Assembly (NCBI GenBank): GCA_038182865.1
Contig: CP116226.1
Span: 372,001 to 436,000, forward strand
Length of the DNA stretch: 64,000 nucleotides
Origin: Microbacterium enclense
GTDB lineage: Bacteria > Actinomycetota > Actinomycetes > Actinomycetales > Microbacteriaceae
Direction of reading: 5' to 3'
Part shown: positions 16,548 through 24,019 of the stretch, in pieces
How the letters are laid out: each line of letters begins with the position of its first letter
Numbering within the stretch: the first letter of the stretch is position 1
Made by a program: the position numbers and the translations under genes
Notes under the pieces: generated by a model
What the model was told of the DNA's origin: nothing
Seen by the model: only the letters and a program-made list of their open reading frames with translations
The model's database searches: none

Positions 16548-17332
16548 GATGTCTCCGTTCCGGTCGCACCCGTCGGGCCGACGATGGCGAGGAAGATCTC
16601 CTCGAGAGTGGGTTGCTTCTCCACGTACTCGCGGGTGGGCGGTGGAAACAGGGCGCGCAGGTCGGCGAGGGTGTCCTGAGCGATGATCCGACCGTCGTGC
16701 AGGATCGCGATGCGATCGGCGAGGTGCTCGGCCTCTTCGAGGTACTGGGTGGTCAACAGCACGGTCGTGCCCGCCGCGGCCAGCCCCCGCACGGCATCCC
16801 ACACCTCGATGCGCGCGTGCGGATCAAGGCCCGTGGTGGGCTCGTCGAGGAAGATCACCGCGGGGTCCCCGACGAGACTCATGGCGATGTCGAGACGACG
16901 TCGCATGCCGCCGGAGTAGGTGGCCGCGGGGCGGTCACCGGCATCGGCGAGCGAGAACCGTGCGAGCAGGTCGTCAGCCACGCGACGCGGGTCCGCGACG
17001 TGTCGGAGCCGCGCGATGAGCACGAGGTTCTCCCGACCGGTGAGCACGTCGTCGACGGCGGCGAACTGCCCGGTGAGGCTGATCGAGGCACGCACGCGCA
17101 CACCCCCGGTCGCCACGTCGACTCCGTCGACCTCCGCGGTTCCGCCATCACGGTCGAGCAACGTGGACAGGATGCGGACCATCGTGGTCTTGCCCGCACC
17201 GTTCGAGCCGAGCAGAGCAAGGATCGTGCCGGGAGCGACGTCGAGGTCGACACCCCTCAGCACCCGCACGTCTCCATAGGATTTCACGAGCCCCCGCACG
17301 CTGATGGCGGGGGCGGTCTGACTGATCGACAT
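16544..17332 (-). CDS. ABC transporter ATPase, DrrA type
   Basis: A 262-aa cytosolic ATPase energising the permease encoded just downstream. Walker A is GSNGAGKTT (around 43-51), signature TYSGGMRRRLD, Walker B VIFLDEPTTGLDP, and H-loop region TTQYLEEAEHLADR. The C-terminal PTLEEIFLAI is the motif of DrrA-like proteins that contacts the permease. GGAAGG 8 nt upstream supports the ATG at 17332. It follows PadR and DUF1048 genes on the same strand and is likely controlled with them. Confidence 0.93.
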   Translation of the reverse strand: MSISQTAPAISVRGLVKSYGDVRVLRGVDLDVAPGTILALLGSNGAGKTTMVRILSTLLDRDGGTAEVDGVDVATGGVRVRASISLTGQFAAVDDVLTGRENLVLIARLRHVADPRRVADDLLARFSLADAGDRPAATYSGGMRRRLDIAMSLVGDPAVIFLDEPTTGLDPHARIEVWDAVRGLAAAGTTVLLTTQYLEEAEHLADRIAILHDGRIIAQDTLADLRALFPPPTREYVEKQPTLEEIFLAIVGPTGATGTETS

Positions 17333-17421
17333 GCACGATCCTTCCGATTCGGTCGGCCGATGGGCGCACGAGATCATCGCCTCCGGCCGGCCGGGGCCGA
17401 AGGACGTGCGAGAAAAGGCGA

Positions 17422-17781
17422 TCAGCGCCGCGTGCGCGCCGCCTCGTCGATGGCGCGCGTCAGACGAGCACGTTCGCGGCCGATCCAACTGCCGTCGCCG
17501 TAGTTGGCCATGAACTCTTCCGCGAAGACGACGGGATCGGTCCCGACGAGGTCACGGACAGGCGTACGGTCGGCCGCTCCCTGCTCGAGCAGATCGGCGA
17601 GATCCGTCACCATGCGGATGAGACTGTCCGTGTCGTTCGTGGGGCCGAGGTTCAGCAGATAGCGCTCCAGAGCGGCGGCCGCCTGGCGATAGGGCTCGGG
17701 CAGGTCATGCACACGCCGCCGATACTCGCGCCACTGCTTCTTGGCGCTCAGGTCACCGATGATCTTCTCGTACCAGGCCAT
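17422..17781 (-). CDS. DUF1048 family protein
   Basis: A 119-aa soluble helical protein of the DUF1048 family (W-EKIIGDLSAKKQWREYRRRV at the N terminus, and ANYGDGSWIGRERARL near the C terminus). DUF1048 genes are typically paired with PadR genes, as here, where a single base separates the PadR stop from this ATG. Role unknown; it may modulate the regulator or the exporter. It precedes the ABC exporter genes by about 90 nt. Confidence 0.88.
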   Translation of the reverse strand: MAWYEKIIGDLSAKKQWREYRRRVHDLPEPYRQAAAALERYLLNLGPTNDTDSLIRMVTDLADLLEQGAADRTPVRDLVGTDPVVFAEEFMANYGDGSWIGRERARLTRAIDEAARTRR

Positions 17782-17782
17782 G

Positions 17783-18112
17783 TCATTTCCCCTTCTCGCG
17801 GAGTGCTTCGAGCCGATCGGCGAGAAGCTCCCACGTCGTCCAGAATTCGGCGAGCTGAGCCCGACCGGTGTCGTTGACCGTGAAGACCTTGCGTGGTGGA
17901 CCTTTCTCGGATGCCACCTTCTCGACGTCGACGAGACCGCGTTGCTCGATGCGCACGAGGATGGCGTAGACCGTCCCCTCGGCGAGATCCGTGAACCCGC
18001 GGGCGCGCAGGTCAGCCGTGATCTCGTACCCGTAGGCGGGCCTCCCCGCGAGCACAGCGAGAACGACACCCTCGAGGACGCCTTTGAGCATCTCGCTGTC
18101 TTGTTTCCCCAC
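17783..18112 (-). CDS. PadR family transcriptional regulator
   Basis: A 109-aa PadR winged-helix protein. MLKGVLEGVVLAVLAGRPAYGYEI at the N terminus and GTVYAILVRIEQRGLV in the recognition part are standard; the C-terminal dimerisation helix is short (PadR-s2 type). The GTG at 18112 is preceded by GAAGGAG with 6-nt spacing, better than the far-upstream start. It is first in a likely operon with DUF1048 and perhaps the ABC exporter, and would repress that operon until a drug binds. A weak AGTA/TACT dyad (18145-18160) may be its site. Confidence 0.9.
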   Translation of the reverse strand: MGKQDSEMLKGVLEGVVLAVLAGRPAYGYEITADLRARGFTDLAEGTVYAILVRIEQRGLVDVEKVASEKGPPRKVFTVNDTGRAQLAEFWTTWELLADRLEALREKGK

Positions 18113-18283
18113 GCGGTACTCCTTCTCGCTGACTACCGCTACAAAGTAACACTGAGTACTGCTACTCCACAAGACTGAATACCGACCCGCGAATCACCGA
18201 CAGGTCTCGAGCAGCCGAAAGGTCGGCGGCTCACCGCCGAGCGGGCGACCGCCTCCACCGGCGACACCTGCCATGCTGAATTC

Positions 18284-18508
18284 ATGAGCGGCCCCGATCC
18301 CCAGGACATCCCCGTCGGCAGCGATGGCATCCGACTGAACCCGTTCCTGAAGTTCGCGGGCATCGTCGACTCCGGCGGCGACGCCAAGGAAGCCATCATC
18401 GACGGCTACGTGAAGGTCAACGGCGAGGTCGAGCGCCGCCGTGGGCGCCAACTCCAGGTCGGCGATGTCGTGACGTTCGAGGGGCGCTCGTTCCGCGTCC
18501 AGGCCTGA
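18284..18508 (+). CDS. S4-domain RNA-binding protein
   Basis: A 74-aa stand-alone S4 domain of the YbcJ/YlmH-like small family: IRLNPFLKFAGIVDSGGDAKEAIIDGYVKVNG followed by RRGRQLQVGDVVTF, where the basic RRG loop contacts RNA. Probably associates with ribosome or tRNA; the target is unknown. It stands alone, with a good terminator 30 nt downstream. Confidence 0.88.
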   Translation: MSGPDPQDIPVGSDGIRLNPFLKFAGIVDSGGDAKEAIIDGYVKVNGEVERRRGRQLQVGDVVTFEGRSFRVQA

Positions 18509-18537
18509 ACGCGACGCGGACAGACGAGGACACACGA

Positions 18538-18570
18538 AAGGCCCGCCTCCCCGACGGGAGAGCGGGCCTT
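18538..18570 (+). terminator. Intrinsic terminator of the S4 gene
   Basis: AAGGCCCGC and GCGGGCCTT pair over 9 bp around a 15-nt loop, 30 nt beyond the stop. The 3' arm ends in TTCGCG rather than a T-run, as usual in this genome. Confidence 0.75.
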
Positions 18571-18577
18571 CGCGTTC

Positions 18578-18598
18578 GGCATCCCCCTCGGGGATGCC
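18578..18598. terminator. GGCATCC/GGATGCC hairpin after the S4 terminator
   Basis: GGCATCCCC and GGGGATGCC pair over 9 bp around CTC, between the S4 terminator and the 3' end of the convergent His-rich gene. It is an inverted pair of the 7-mer that is over-represented throughout the window. Confidence 0.6.
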
Positions 18599-18606
18599 AT
18601 CACGCC

Positions 18607-18903
18607 TCAGTGCTCGTCATAGTGGTCGGCGTGCAGCGAGTGGCGGTGGCCGTCGTGGACGTAGTCGACGTGGTCATCGTGCTTGACGCTCTCGTGACCG
18701 CACTCTTCGCCGTGAGCGTGCTCCTCGACCGTGTGCTCAGCCTTCGACTCGTGCTCGTCGTAGTGGTCACCGTGCAGTGCGTGGTGGTGGGTGCCGTGCA
18801 CATAGTCGACGTGGTCGCCGTGCTCGATCTTCTGGTGGCCGCAGTCGTCGCCGTGGGCGTGCTCGTCGACGGTGTGCTCCGCGTGCGTCTCGGTGGTGGT
18901 CAT
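18607..18903 (-). CDS. Tandemly duplicated histidine-rich metal-binding protein
   Basis: A 98-aa protein with about one quarter histidine and much Asp/Glu. It is a near duplication: residues 8-51 and 59-98 share AEHTV(D/E)EHAHG(D/E)(D/E)CGH, HGDHVDYVHG- and HALHGDHYDEH-type blocks, each half with one Cys. No signal peptide. Similar His-rich proteins store or hand over zinc in actinobacteria. The ATG overlaps the stop of a zinc-sensing ArsR gene (ATGA), so the protein is made together with its presumed sensor. Zinc buffering is inferred; other divalent ions are possible. Confidence 0.75.
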   Translation of the reverse strand: MTTTETHAEHTVDEHAHGDDCGHQKIEHGDHVDYVHGTHHHALHGDHYDEHESKAEHTVEEHAHGEECGHESVKHDDHVDYVHDGHRHSLHADHYDEH

Positions 18904-19244
18904 TGCTCGTTCCCCTGCTCTTTCGGTTCCTGGACGTGGGCGATCGCATCGAGCACGACGTGCGCGACGTGCTGATCAGCCAGGGCGTATCGGATCTCTT
19001 TGCCCTCGCGTTCCGACGTCACCAGGCCGGCTTGCCGCAGCGTTCGCAGGTGTTGCGACACCAACGGCTGAGAGAGGCCCGCGCTCTCCGCGAGCGCGCC
19101 CACGGTGAGCGGTTCGCGGCTCAACAGCCACACGAGCGCGAGACGCGATTCGTTGCCCAGAACCTTGAAGAGTTCTGCGGCCTCGTCGAGCCCGGCGATC
19201 CTGTCCACGTCATCGAGAACATCACACACATAAACAGATTGCAA
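18900..19244 (-). CDS. ArsR/SmtB family zinc-responsive repressor
   Basis: A 114-aa winged helix with ELFKVLGNESRLALVWLL and the recognition helix SQPLVSQHLRTLRQAGLV. The last helix holds Asp90, His92, His103 and Glu106, the DxHx10HxxE arrangement of alpha-5 Zn/Co sensors such as CzrA and SmtB. Zinc binding would release it from DNA. The start is uncertain: TTG at 19244 gives the longest frame, GTG at 19229 or 19208 are alternatives. It is coupled to the His-rich gene, and a GATTGC/GCAATC dyad overlaps its start, suggesting autoregulation. Confidence 0.85.
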   Translation of the reverse strand: MQSVYVCDVLDDVDRIAGLDEAAELFKVLGNESRLALVWLLSREPLTVGALAESAGLSQPLVSQHLRTLRQAGLVTSEREGKEIRYALADQHVAHVVLDAIAHVQEPKEQGNEQ

Positions 19245-19259
19245 TACGTTCAGGCAATC
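19237..19259. promoter_or_regulatory. Dyad GATTGC-N11-GCAATC at the ArsR start
   Basis: Perfect 6-bp arms with an 11-nt spacer, lying between the stop of the 64-aa gene and the ArsR coding region, in an AT-richer patch. Candidate operator of the zinc-type ArsR protein. Confidence 0.45.
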
Positions 19260-19452
19260 AGGAACGGTTCTCGTTCCCGTTATCGTCCAGGCCGTCGTCG
19301 CGAGGGTGCTCGAGCTTCATCCAGCCGAACTGCGCGGCATCCTGGATCTCCTCCGCCTGCTGCCGCCGAAGCACATGGCGACCGCTCCACGCCATCAGCG
19401 TCGCCAGCGCGATACCGACGACGACACCGAAGATGAGGCCCCACCACTCCAC
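19258..19452 (-). CDS. Small single-pass membrane protein
   Basis: A 64-aa protein with one N-terminal helix (about 3-22, WGLIFGVVVGIALATLMAW) followed by a charged tail. No family recognised. GTG start, with TAGACT 8 nt upstream, fits a leaderless transcript and supports expression. It lies 13 nt upstream of the zinc ArsR gene on the same strand and may be in its operon. Confidence 0.6.
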   Translation of the reverse strand: MEWWGLIFGVVVGIALATLMAWSGRHVLRRQQAEEIQDAAQFGWMKLEHPRDDGLDDNGNENRS

Positions 19453-19472
19453 GCGGCGAGTCTACGAAGTCG

Positions 19473-19595
19473 TCACCCCTGGCGCCCCTTGAAGCGGGGG
19501 TTGAGCTTGTTGATGACGAAGACCTTGCCGCGACGGCGCACCACCTGGGCGCCCGGCTGCTTCTTGAGGGACTTGATCGACGCTCGCACCTTCAT
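19473..19595 (-). CDS. rpmJ: Ribosomal protein L36, cysteine-free paralogue
   Basis: A 40-aa L36 of the large ribosomal subunit (MKVRASIKSLKKQPG at the start, NPRFKGRQG at the end). The zinc-binding C/C/C/H ligands of canonical L36 are absent, so this is the C-minus form that replaces the zinc protein when zinc is scarce. A Zur-box-like palindrome lies 15 nt upstream of its start, between it and a divergent CobW-like gene, the usual context in actinobacteria. AGGAGG precedes the ATG. Confidence 0.93.
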   Translation of the reverse strand: MKVRASIKSLKKQPGAQVVRRRGKVFVINKLNPRFKGRQG

Positions 19596-19609
19596 GGCAT
19601 CCTCCTTGT

Positions 19610-19624
19610 TGATAAGCGTTCTCA
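19610..19624. promoter_or_regulatory. Zur-box-like palindrome
   Basis: TGATAAGCGTTCTCA: outer arms TGA/TCA and inner AA/TT fit the 15-bp Zur palindrome with one mismatch. It lies in the divergent gap between C-minus L36 and the CobW-like gene, both expected Zur targets. Confidence 0.65.
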
Positions 19625-19674
19625 TTAACAAGGTAGGGTGTCGAACGATCCCTGACAAACGAGAGGTGGATGCC

Positions 19675-20670
19675 ATGCGTCGAACGATCGCCATCATGGG
19701 CGTCTGCGCCCCCGAACGCCGCACCTACGCCGAACGCACCGCGGTCGCCCTGACCAGACCCCTGCACCTGCTGCGCTTCGCCGACCTGCGTGCAGCTCAC
19801 GCCCTGCCCCTCCCCCGCCCCCGCGCGACCGACGAGTTCGCGGTGGTGGACCTCGGTACCGACGTCGACCTCGTCCACGCCCTCCTCGCACGCGGAGGCG
19901 CCGAGGTCGAAGCGGTGTGCGTCGTGGACGCGCGGCACATGATCGGCGACCTCCTCGACGACGCCGCGCTCGTGGCATCCGCGGTCGCCGGTGACGCGCG
20001 CGGAGACGTCGGAGCCCGCGCGCGCCAGGCCGCTCTCGCGCTGGAGCTGGCCACGCGGATCGTCTGGGTGAACTGGGAGCAGGTGCCCACGGCGGCCCTC
20101 GCCGTCCAGATGGCGCTCGCCTCGCACCTGAACCCGAGCGCGGTGGTGCGGTTGTCGCGCGACCCGCTCAGCGACCTGCGATCGGACGCCGCCCACGAGG
20201 GAGAGATCCTCGAGCGCGCCGGGTGGGTCCGCGCCCTCAACGGCGAGCACGACCCGTACATGCGCGACAACCGCGTCATGACGGTGCGCTACGAGCAACT
20301 GCGACCGTTCCACGCGGCCCGTCTCTCATCGGCGCTCGACAGCCTCGACGACGGAGCCGCCGGACGCCTCATCCGCTCGGCCGGGTTCTGTCGGCTGGCC
20401 TCGCGGCCCGGCATCCTCGCGCGGTGGGAACACGTCGGCTCGGCGATGTGGATCGAACCGATCGGTGCCGACGACGGGCGCATGGGCCTGGGACAGGAGA
20501 TCGTGTTCACCGGGCTCGACCTCTCGGCCCCGCGACTCGCGCATCTCCTCGACGGTGCGGCCCTGACCGACGACGAGCTCGCTGCGGGGCCCTCGGCGTG
20601 GGCGTCGTTCGACGACCCGCTGCCGGCCTGGCCCGCGGTGGAGACGTCGATCCCGGATGCCACCGACTGA
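19675..20670 (+). CDS. CobW/COG0523-like protein lacking the P-loop
   Basis: A 331-aa relative of zinc-chaperone GTPases. The C-terminal CobW domain is clear: RPFHAARLSSALDSL, GRLIRSAGFCRLASRP and SAMWIEPIG. The N-terminal GTPase part is reduced: no GxxxxGKT Walker A and no CxCC metal motif can be found (it begins IAIMGVCAPERRTYAERTA). This resembles the shortened CobW proteins found beside C-minus ribosomal genes in other actinobacteria. It is divergent from C-minus L36 across a Zur-box-like site, so induction under zinc starvation is likely. Whether it still binds GTP or zinc is doubtful. Confidence 0.85.
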   Translation: MRRTIAIMGVCAPERRTYAERTAVALTRPLHLLRFADLRAAHALPLPRPRATDEFAVVDLGTDVDLVHALLARGGAEVEAVCVVDARHMIGDLLDDAALVASAVAGDARGDVGARARQAALALELATRIVWVNWEQVPTAALAVQMALASHLNPSAVVRLSRDPLSDLRSDAAHEGEILERAGWVRALNGEHDPYMRDNRVMTVRYEQLRPFHAARLSSALDSLDDGAAGRLIRSAGFCRLASRPGILARWEHVGSAMWIEPIGADDGRMGLGQEIVFTGLDLSAPRLAHLLDGAALTDDELAAGPSAWASFDDPLPAWPAVETSIPDATD

Positions 20671-20714
20671 GCGTCGTTTCGTCGCGAAGCGGCGCGGAGC
20701 CAAGGGTGCGGCGT

Positions 20715-20776
20715 GGCGAGCGGAGGAGAAACCGCCTGGGGAGCACAGATGCCCCGACATTGGTCCTCCGCTCGCC
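20715..20776. repeat. Long hairpin, family C
   Basis: GGCGAGCGGAGGA and TCCTCCGCTCGCC pair perfectly (13 bp) around a 36-nt loop that itself has GGGG/CCCC arms. It lies 45 nt past the CobW-like gene. The size exceeds a normal terminator; no second copy is in the window. Confidence 0.65.
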
Positions 20777-20892
20777 GCATCTCCTCCCCTCGCGGCTCCC
20801 CCGGTACCCGCGAGCCGCACCTCCCCTGCCACCGCCACCGCCTCCGCGCAACCCCGGTCCCGGGCGACCCTCACGTGCGGCAGCGTGGGCGC

Positions 20893-21078
20893 ATGAGCAC
20901 TCCTGACATCCCCTCCCGCCACTCCGACGACGCGCACGCCGACTCCGCCGCCCCGACCGACGCCGTCACGGACGAGGTCCGCCAAGACGCCGCCGAGTCC
21001 GAGGAGCACGTCGACCTCCCCGATGACACCGGAGACGCCGCCGACCCCGGCTTCCCGGCAGCCGAGGGGCACGCCTGA
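20893..21078 (+). CDS. Small acidic protein, unknown function
   Basis: A 61-aa protein rich in Asp, Glu, Ala and His, probably disordered (SRHSDDAHADSAAP-type sequence). No family recognised. Its last codons GCC TGA overlap the presumed CTG start of the DUF72 gene, and the following frame has no other start, which supports translation of this small gene as the upstream member of a coupled pair. Confidence 0.6.
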   Translation: MSTPDIPSRHSDDAHADSAAPTDAVTDEVRQDAAESEEHVDLPDDTGDAADPGFPAAEGHA

Positions 21079-21911
21079 CCGCGTCGGCGTACATCGGAAT
21101 CTCCGGCTGGCGTTACCCGCGCTGGCGCGGGGACTTCTACCCGCGCGGGCTCGCGCAGCGTCGCGAGCTCGCGTATGTCGGCGACAAGCTCGACAGCATC
21201 GAATTGAACGGGTCGTTCTACTCCCTGCAACGACCTTCCAGCTATCAGCGATGGCGAGCGGAGGTGCCCGACCGATTCGTCTTCGCCGTCAAAGGGTCGC
21301 GCTACGTCACGCACATGCTGCGTCTGAACGGCGTCCACACCGCGCTGGCGAACTTCTTCGCCTCCGGCGTGCTCGCGCTCGGCTCTTCCATCGGGCCGTT
21401 CCTCTGGCAGCTCCCGGAGCGCGTGGAGTTCGACGCCGAGGTCCTCGACGACTTCCTCCGGCAGCTCCCCCGGACCACCGGGGACGCCCTCGCGCTCGCG
21501 CGAGAGCACGACGAACGACTCGACGGCCGCGACTGGCTCGAGATCGAGGCCGACCTCCCGCTGCGCCATGCCCTGGAGCCGCGGTCGGCCTCTTTCCTCG
21601 ACCCGGAGGCGATCACGATCCTGCGCGCGCACGGCGTTGCCCTCGTCCTCGCCGACACCGCGGGGCGGTGGCCGGCATTCGACGCGCTCACCGCCGACCA
21701 CGTCTACGTGCGCCTGCACGGATCCCGAGAGCTCTACGCGAGCGGATACACCGACGCCGAGCTCGACGCGTGGGCCGACCGGATCCGTGGCTGGCTCGAC
21801 GGCACCGCCTCGGGCGACGGGATGCCACGGGACGTGTACGCCTACTTCGACAACGACGCGCGAGGCCGGGCTCCGTACGACGCGATGGCGTTGGCCGCGC
21901 GACTGCGCTGA
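21075..21911 (+). CDS. DUF72 family protein, apparent CTG start
   Basis: A 278-aa DUF72 protein (TIM-barrel-like; function not established). The conserved N terminus YIGISGWRYPRWRGDFYPRG begins right after the start region, and YFDNDARGRAPYDA closes the domain. In this frame a stop lies at 21024 and there is no ATG, GTG or TTG before the TTG at 21204, which would remove about 43 conserved residues. The CTG at 21075 overlaps the TGA of the upstream gene and gives the residue order expected after an initiating Met (TASAYIG). A non-canonical, coupled start is therefore favoured; a base error in an ancestral ATGA is the alternative. Confidence 0.85.
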   Translation: MTASAYIGISGWRYPRWRGDFYPRGLAQRRELAYVGDKLDSIELNGSFYSLQRPSSYQRWRAEVPDRFVFAVKGSRYVTHMLRLNGVHTALANFFASGVLALGSSIGPFLWQLPERVEFDAEVLDDFLRQLPRTTGDALALAREHDERLDGRDWLEIEADLPLRHALEPRSASFLDPEAITILRAHGVALVLADTAGRWPAFDALTADHVYVRLHGSRELYASGYTDAELDAWADRIRGWLDGTASGDGMPRDVYAYFDNDARGRAPYDAMALAARLR

Positions 21912-21935
21912 GCACCCCGCCCCGCGCGCTCGGTC

Positions 21936-23015
21936 TCAGGCGATTCGGGTCCCCGGCGGAAGACGCTTCGCCGGAGTCCGCGTGCGTGCGACGCCCCAGG
22001 CCAGCAGACCGCCCGCGATGATCAGTTGCACGAGCAGGCCGATGAACCAGCTCGGCGCCGTTCCGGCGACCTGGTCCTGCGCGGTCTCGTACGGAGGAAT
22101 GTCGGGTGCCACGCACCCGTCGAATCGCGTCTCGGTCTGAGGCGCCTTCTGCGCGGTGCGCACCCCGTAGGAGATCTGCGAGAACAGATCGCGCGGATAG
22201 CCGTCGACGTAGGTCGGAGGCGTCGCATCCGCGAGGATCACGAACGGGTTGGCCGTGAGCACCCACCAGACCCGGTCGAAGCGCGGTACCTCCGAGGTGT
22301 ACCGGTTCTCGATGCACGGCAGCTCGTCGTAGGTCGGGCAGCTCGCGCCCTGGTTCAGCAATCCGGGGTCGCACCCCTCCGGGAGCGCGTTCCAGTCGAT
22401 GTCGCGCGAGATGGAAACCTGCTCGGTCCGGAACGCGAGACCGCCGAGGCCGAAGGCGATGAGCGTGCCGATCGTGAGCGCGGCGACGACGAGGTACGTG
22501 CTCGCCACCGAGAAGATCGGCCGCGCGACGACCGCGCTGAAGCCCACCCCGATCGCCGCGACGACTCCGACCTCGAGGATCAGGATGCCGAGCGAGGTGG
22601 CGATCACGGCGGGGTTCAGCTGCCCGGCGGCCGTCGCGATGACGAGGAACGGCAGCGCCACGACGAGGAACGCGAGCCCGGAGATCCACGCGGCGAGGAA
22701 CTTGCCGATCACGATCTCCGCCGTCGTGACGAGGGTCACCTGCACGGGCGCGAGGGTCGCGGCATCCCGATCCCCGTTCACCGCGCTCCCGCTCAGCGTC
22801 GGCGACACGAGCAGGACCAGGAGAAGCACGAGCATGATGACGAGCGAGAAGAACCACTCGTTGCCCCCGTTGCCCAGCGCGAACGACGCGAACGACAGCG
22901 CCAGCACACCGATGAGGATGACGGCGAAGATTCCGAGCAGTACGTACCAGCCGACCGAGCGCACCCGCTGGCGCAGTTCGATGCCGATGACGGTGCGAAG
23001 ACGATGAAGGCTCAT
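21936..23015 (-). CDS. ABC-2 type permease
   Basis: A 359-aa membrane protein: one helix near 25-45, a cluster of five between about 60 and 205, a large outside loop (about 210-325) with five cysteines, and a final helix near 330-350. The NGDRDAATLAPVQVT stretch is typical of ABC-2 transporters. The extracellular Cys-bearing loop is unusual in length and suggests disulfide bonds. Its ATG overlaps the ATPase stop (ATGA). The substrate is unknown. Confidence 0.88.
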   Translation of the reverse strand: MSLHRLRTVIGIELRQRVRSVGWYVLLGIFAVILIGVLALSFASFALGNGGNEWFFSLVIMLVLLLVLLVSPTLSGSAVNGDRDAATLAPVQVTLVTTAEIVIGKFLAAWISGLAFLVVALPFLVIATAAGQLNPAVIATSLGILILEVGVVAAIGVGFSAVVARPIFSVASTYLVVAALTIGTLIAFGLGGLAFRTEQVSISRDIDWNALPEGCDPGLLNQGASCPTYDELPCIENRYTSEVPRFDRVWWVLTANPFVILADATPPTYVDGYPRDLFSQISYGVRTAQKAPQTETRFDGCVAPDIPPYETAQDQVAGTAPSWFIGLLVQLIIAGGLLAWGVARTRTPAKRLPPGTRIA

Positions 23016-23968
23016 GCGGGGCTCCCCTCGCCGCCCGGGGCGACTCTCAGATCGAGGAAGGCGTGCTCGAGGTCGCCCACCGCCGGGGCGAACTCCACGA
23101 CCGCGACGCCCGCACCCACGAGCGCACGCAGCCCGGCGACGGCGCTCGCGTCGTCGGCGAAGGGCACGAGCAGATCACGGCGATCGACCCCGACCTCGTC
23201 CACCGATCGACCGAGCGCGGCCGCCACATCCGCGCGAGCGGCGTCCGCCCCGCGAGACGGATCGGCGACGAGCCGCACCCGCCACGACCGCAGTCGTGTC
23301 GCCGCCGCCGCGACCCGGTCGACTCCCACGGTGCGCCCGTCCATCATGAACACGGCGTCGTCGACCACCTCTTCGAGCTCCGACAGCACGTGGCTCGAGA
23401 TGAGGATGGTGCGCCCTTCGGACGCGAGCCGTCGGAGCAGCACGCGCAGGGCGATCCGCGCCTGCGGGTCCAGGCCGGAGGCGGGCTCATCGAGCAGCAG
23501 CACGCGCGGGTCGTGGACGAGGGCACGGGCGAGCGCGAGGCGCTGCTTCTGTCCGCGGGAGAGGACGCGCGCCGCAGAGTCCGCGAGAGCAGCCAGGTCG
23601 ACGAGCTCGAGCAGCGCATCGGCGCGGGCGCGGGCGTCGGCCCGCGACAGGTCGTACAGCTGTGCCGTGGCGACCAGGACCTCACGCGCGGTGAGACTCG
23701 GCCACGCTCCCAGGGAGTCCGGCATCCATCCCAGAAGACGGCGGGCACCGGCGGGATCGGCGATCGGATCGACGCCGCCGATGCTCATGTCGCCGGCGTC
23801 GGGCCGCAGCAGCGACGCCAGCATGAGCATGAGCGTCGTCTTGCCCGAGCCGTTCGGTCCGACGAGTCCCGTCACCCTGCCCGGAGCCACCGAGAAGGTC
23901 ACATCCTGCACCGCGTGGACGGACCCGAAAGAGCGCCGCACCCCCGTCGCGTCGATCCCCACATCCAT
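23012..23968 (-). CDS. ABC transporter ATPase
   Basis: A 318-aa ATPase paired with the permease at 21936-23015. Walker A GPNGSGKTT (around 36-44), signature VLSRGQKQRLALARAL with Arg in place of the first Ser-Gly, Walker B VLLLDEPASGLDP, H-loop ISSHVLSELEEV. A C-terminal domain of about 90 residues resembles the regulatory tail of ABC-2 ATPases. ATG at 23968 is chosen since TAGGGT lies 9 nt upstream. Confidence 0.92.
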   Translation of the reverse strand: MDVGIDATGVRRSFGSVHAVQDVTFSVAPGRVTGLVGPNGSGKTTLMLMLASLLRPDAGDMSIGGVDPIADPAGARRLLGWMPDSLGAWPSLTAREVLVATAQLYDLSRADARARADALLELVDLAALADSAARVLSRGQKQRLALARALVHDPRVLLLDEPASGLDPQARIALRVLLRRLASEGRTILISSHVLSELEEVVDDAVFMMDGRTVGVDRVAAAATRLRSWRVRLVADPSRGADAARADVAAALGRSVDEVGVDRRDLLVPFADDASAVAGLRALVGAGVAVVEFAPAVGDLEHAFLDLRVAPGGEGSPA

Positions 23969-24019
23969 GCGCCCCACCCTAGAGGGGCACTCCGACATGC
24001 CCGCGCGGGCGGGCCCGAT

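Noticed and set aside
18145..18160. PadR operator AGTA-N8-TACT
   Set aside because: The dyad is too short to stand as a separate feature; mentioned only as a possibility in the PadR entry.
21027..21911. Frameshifted DUF72 pseudogene
   Set aside because: The frame is fully open over the whole domain; only the start codon is non-standard, so a CTG start is the simpler reading.
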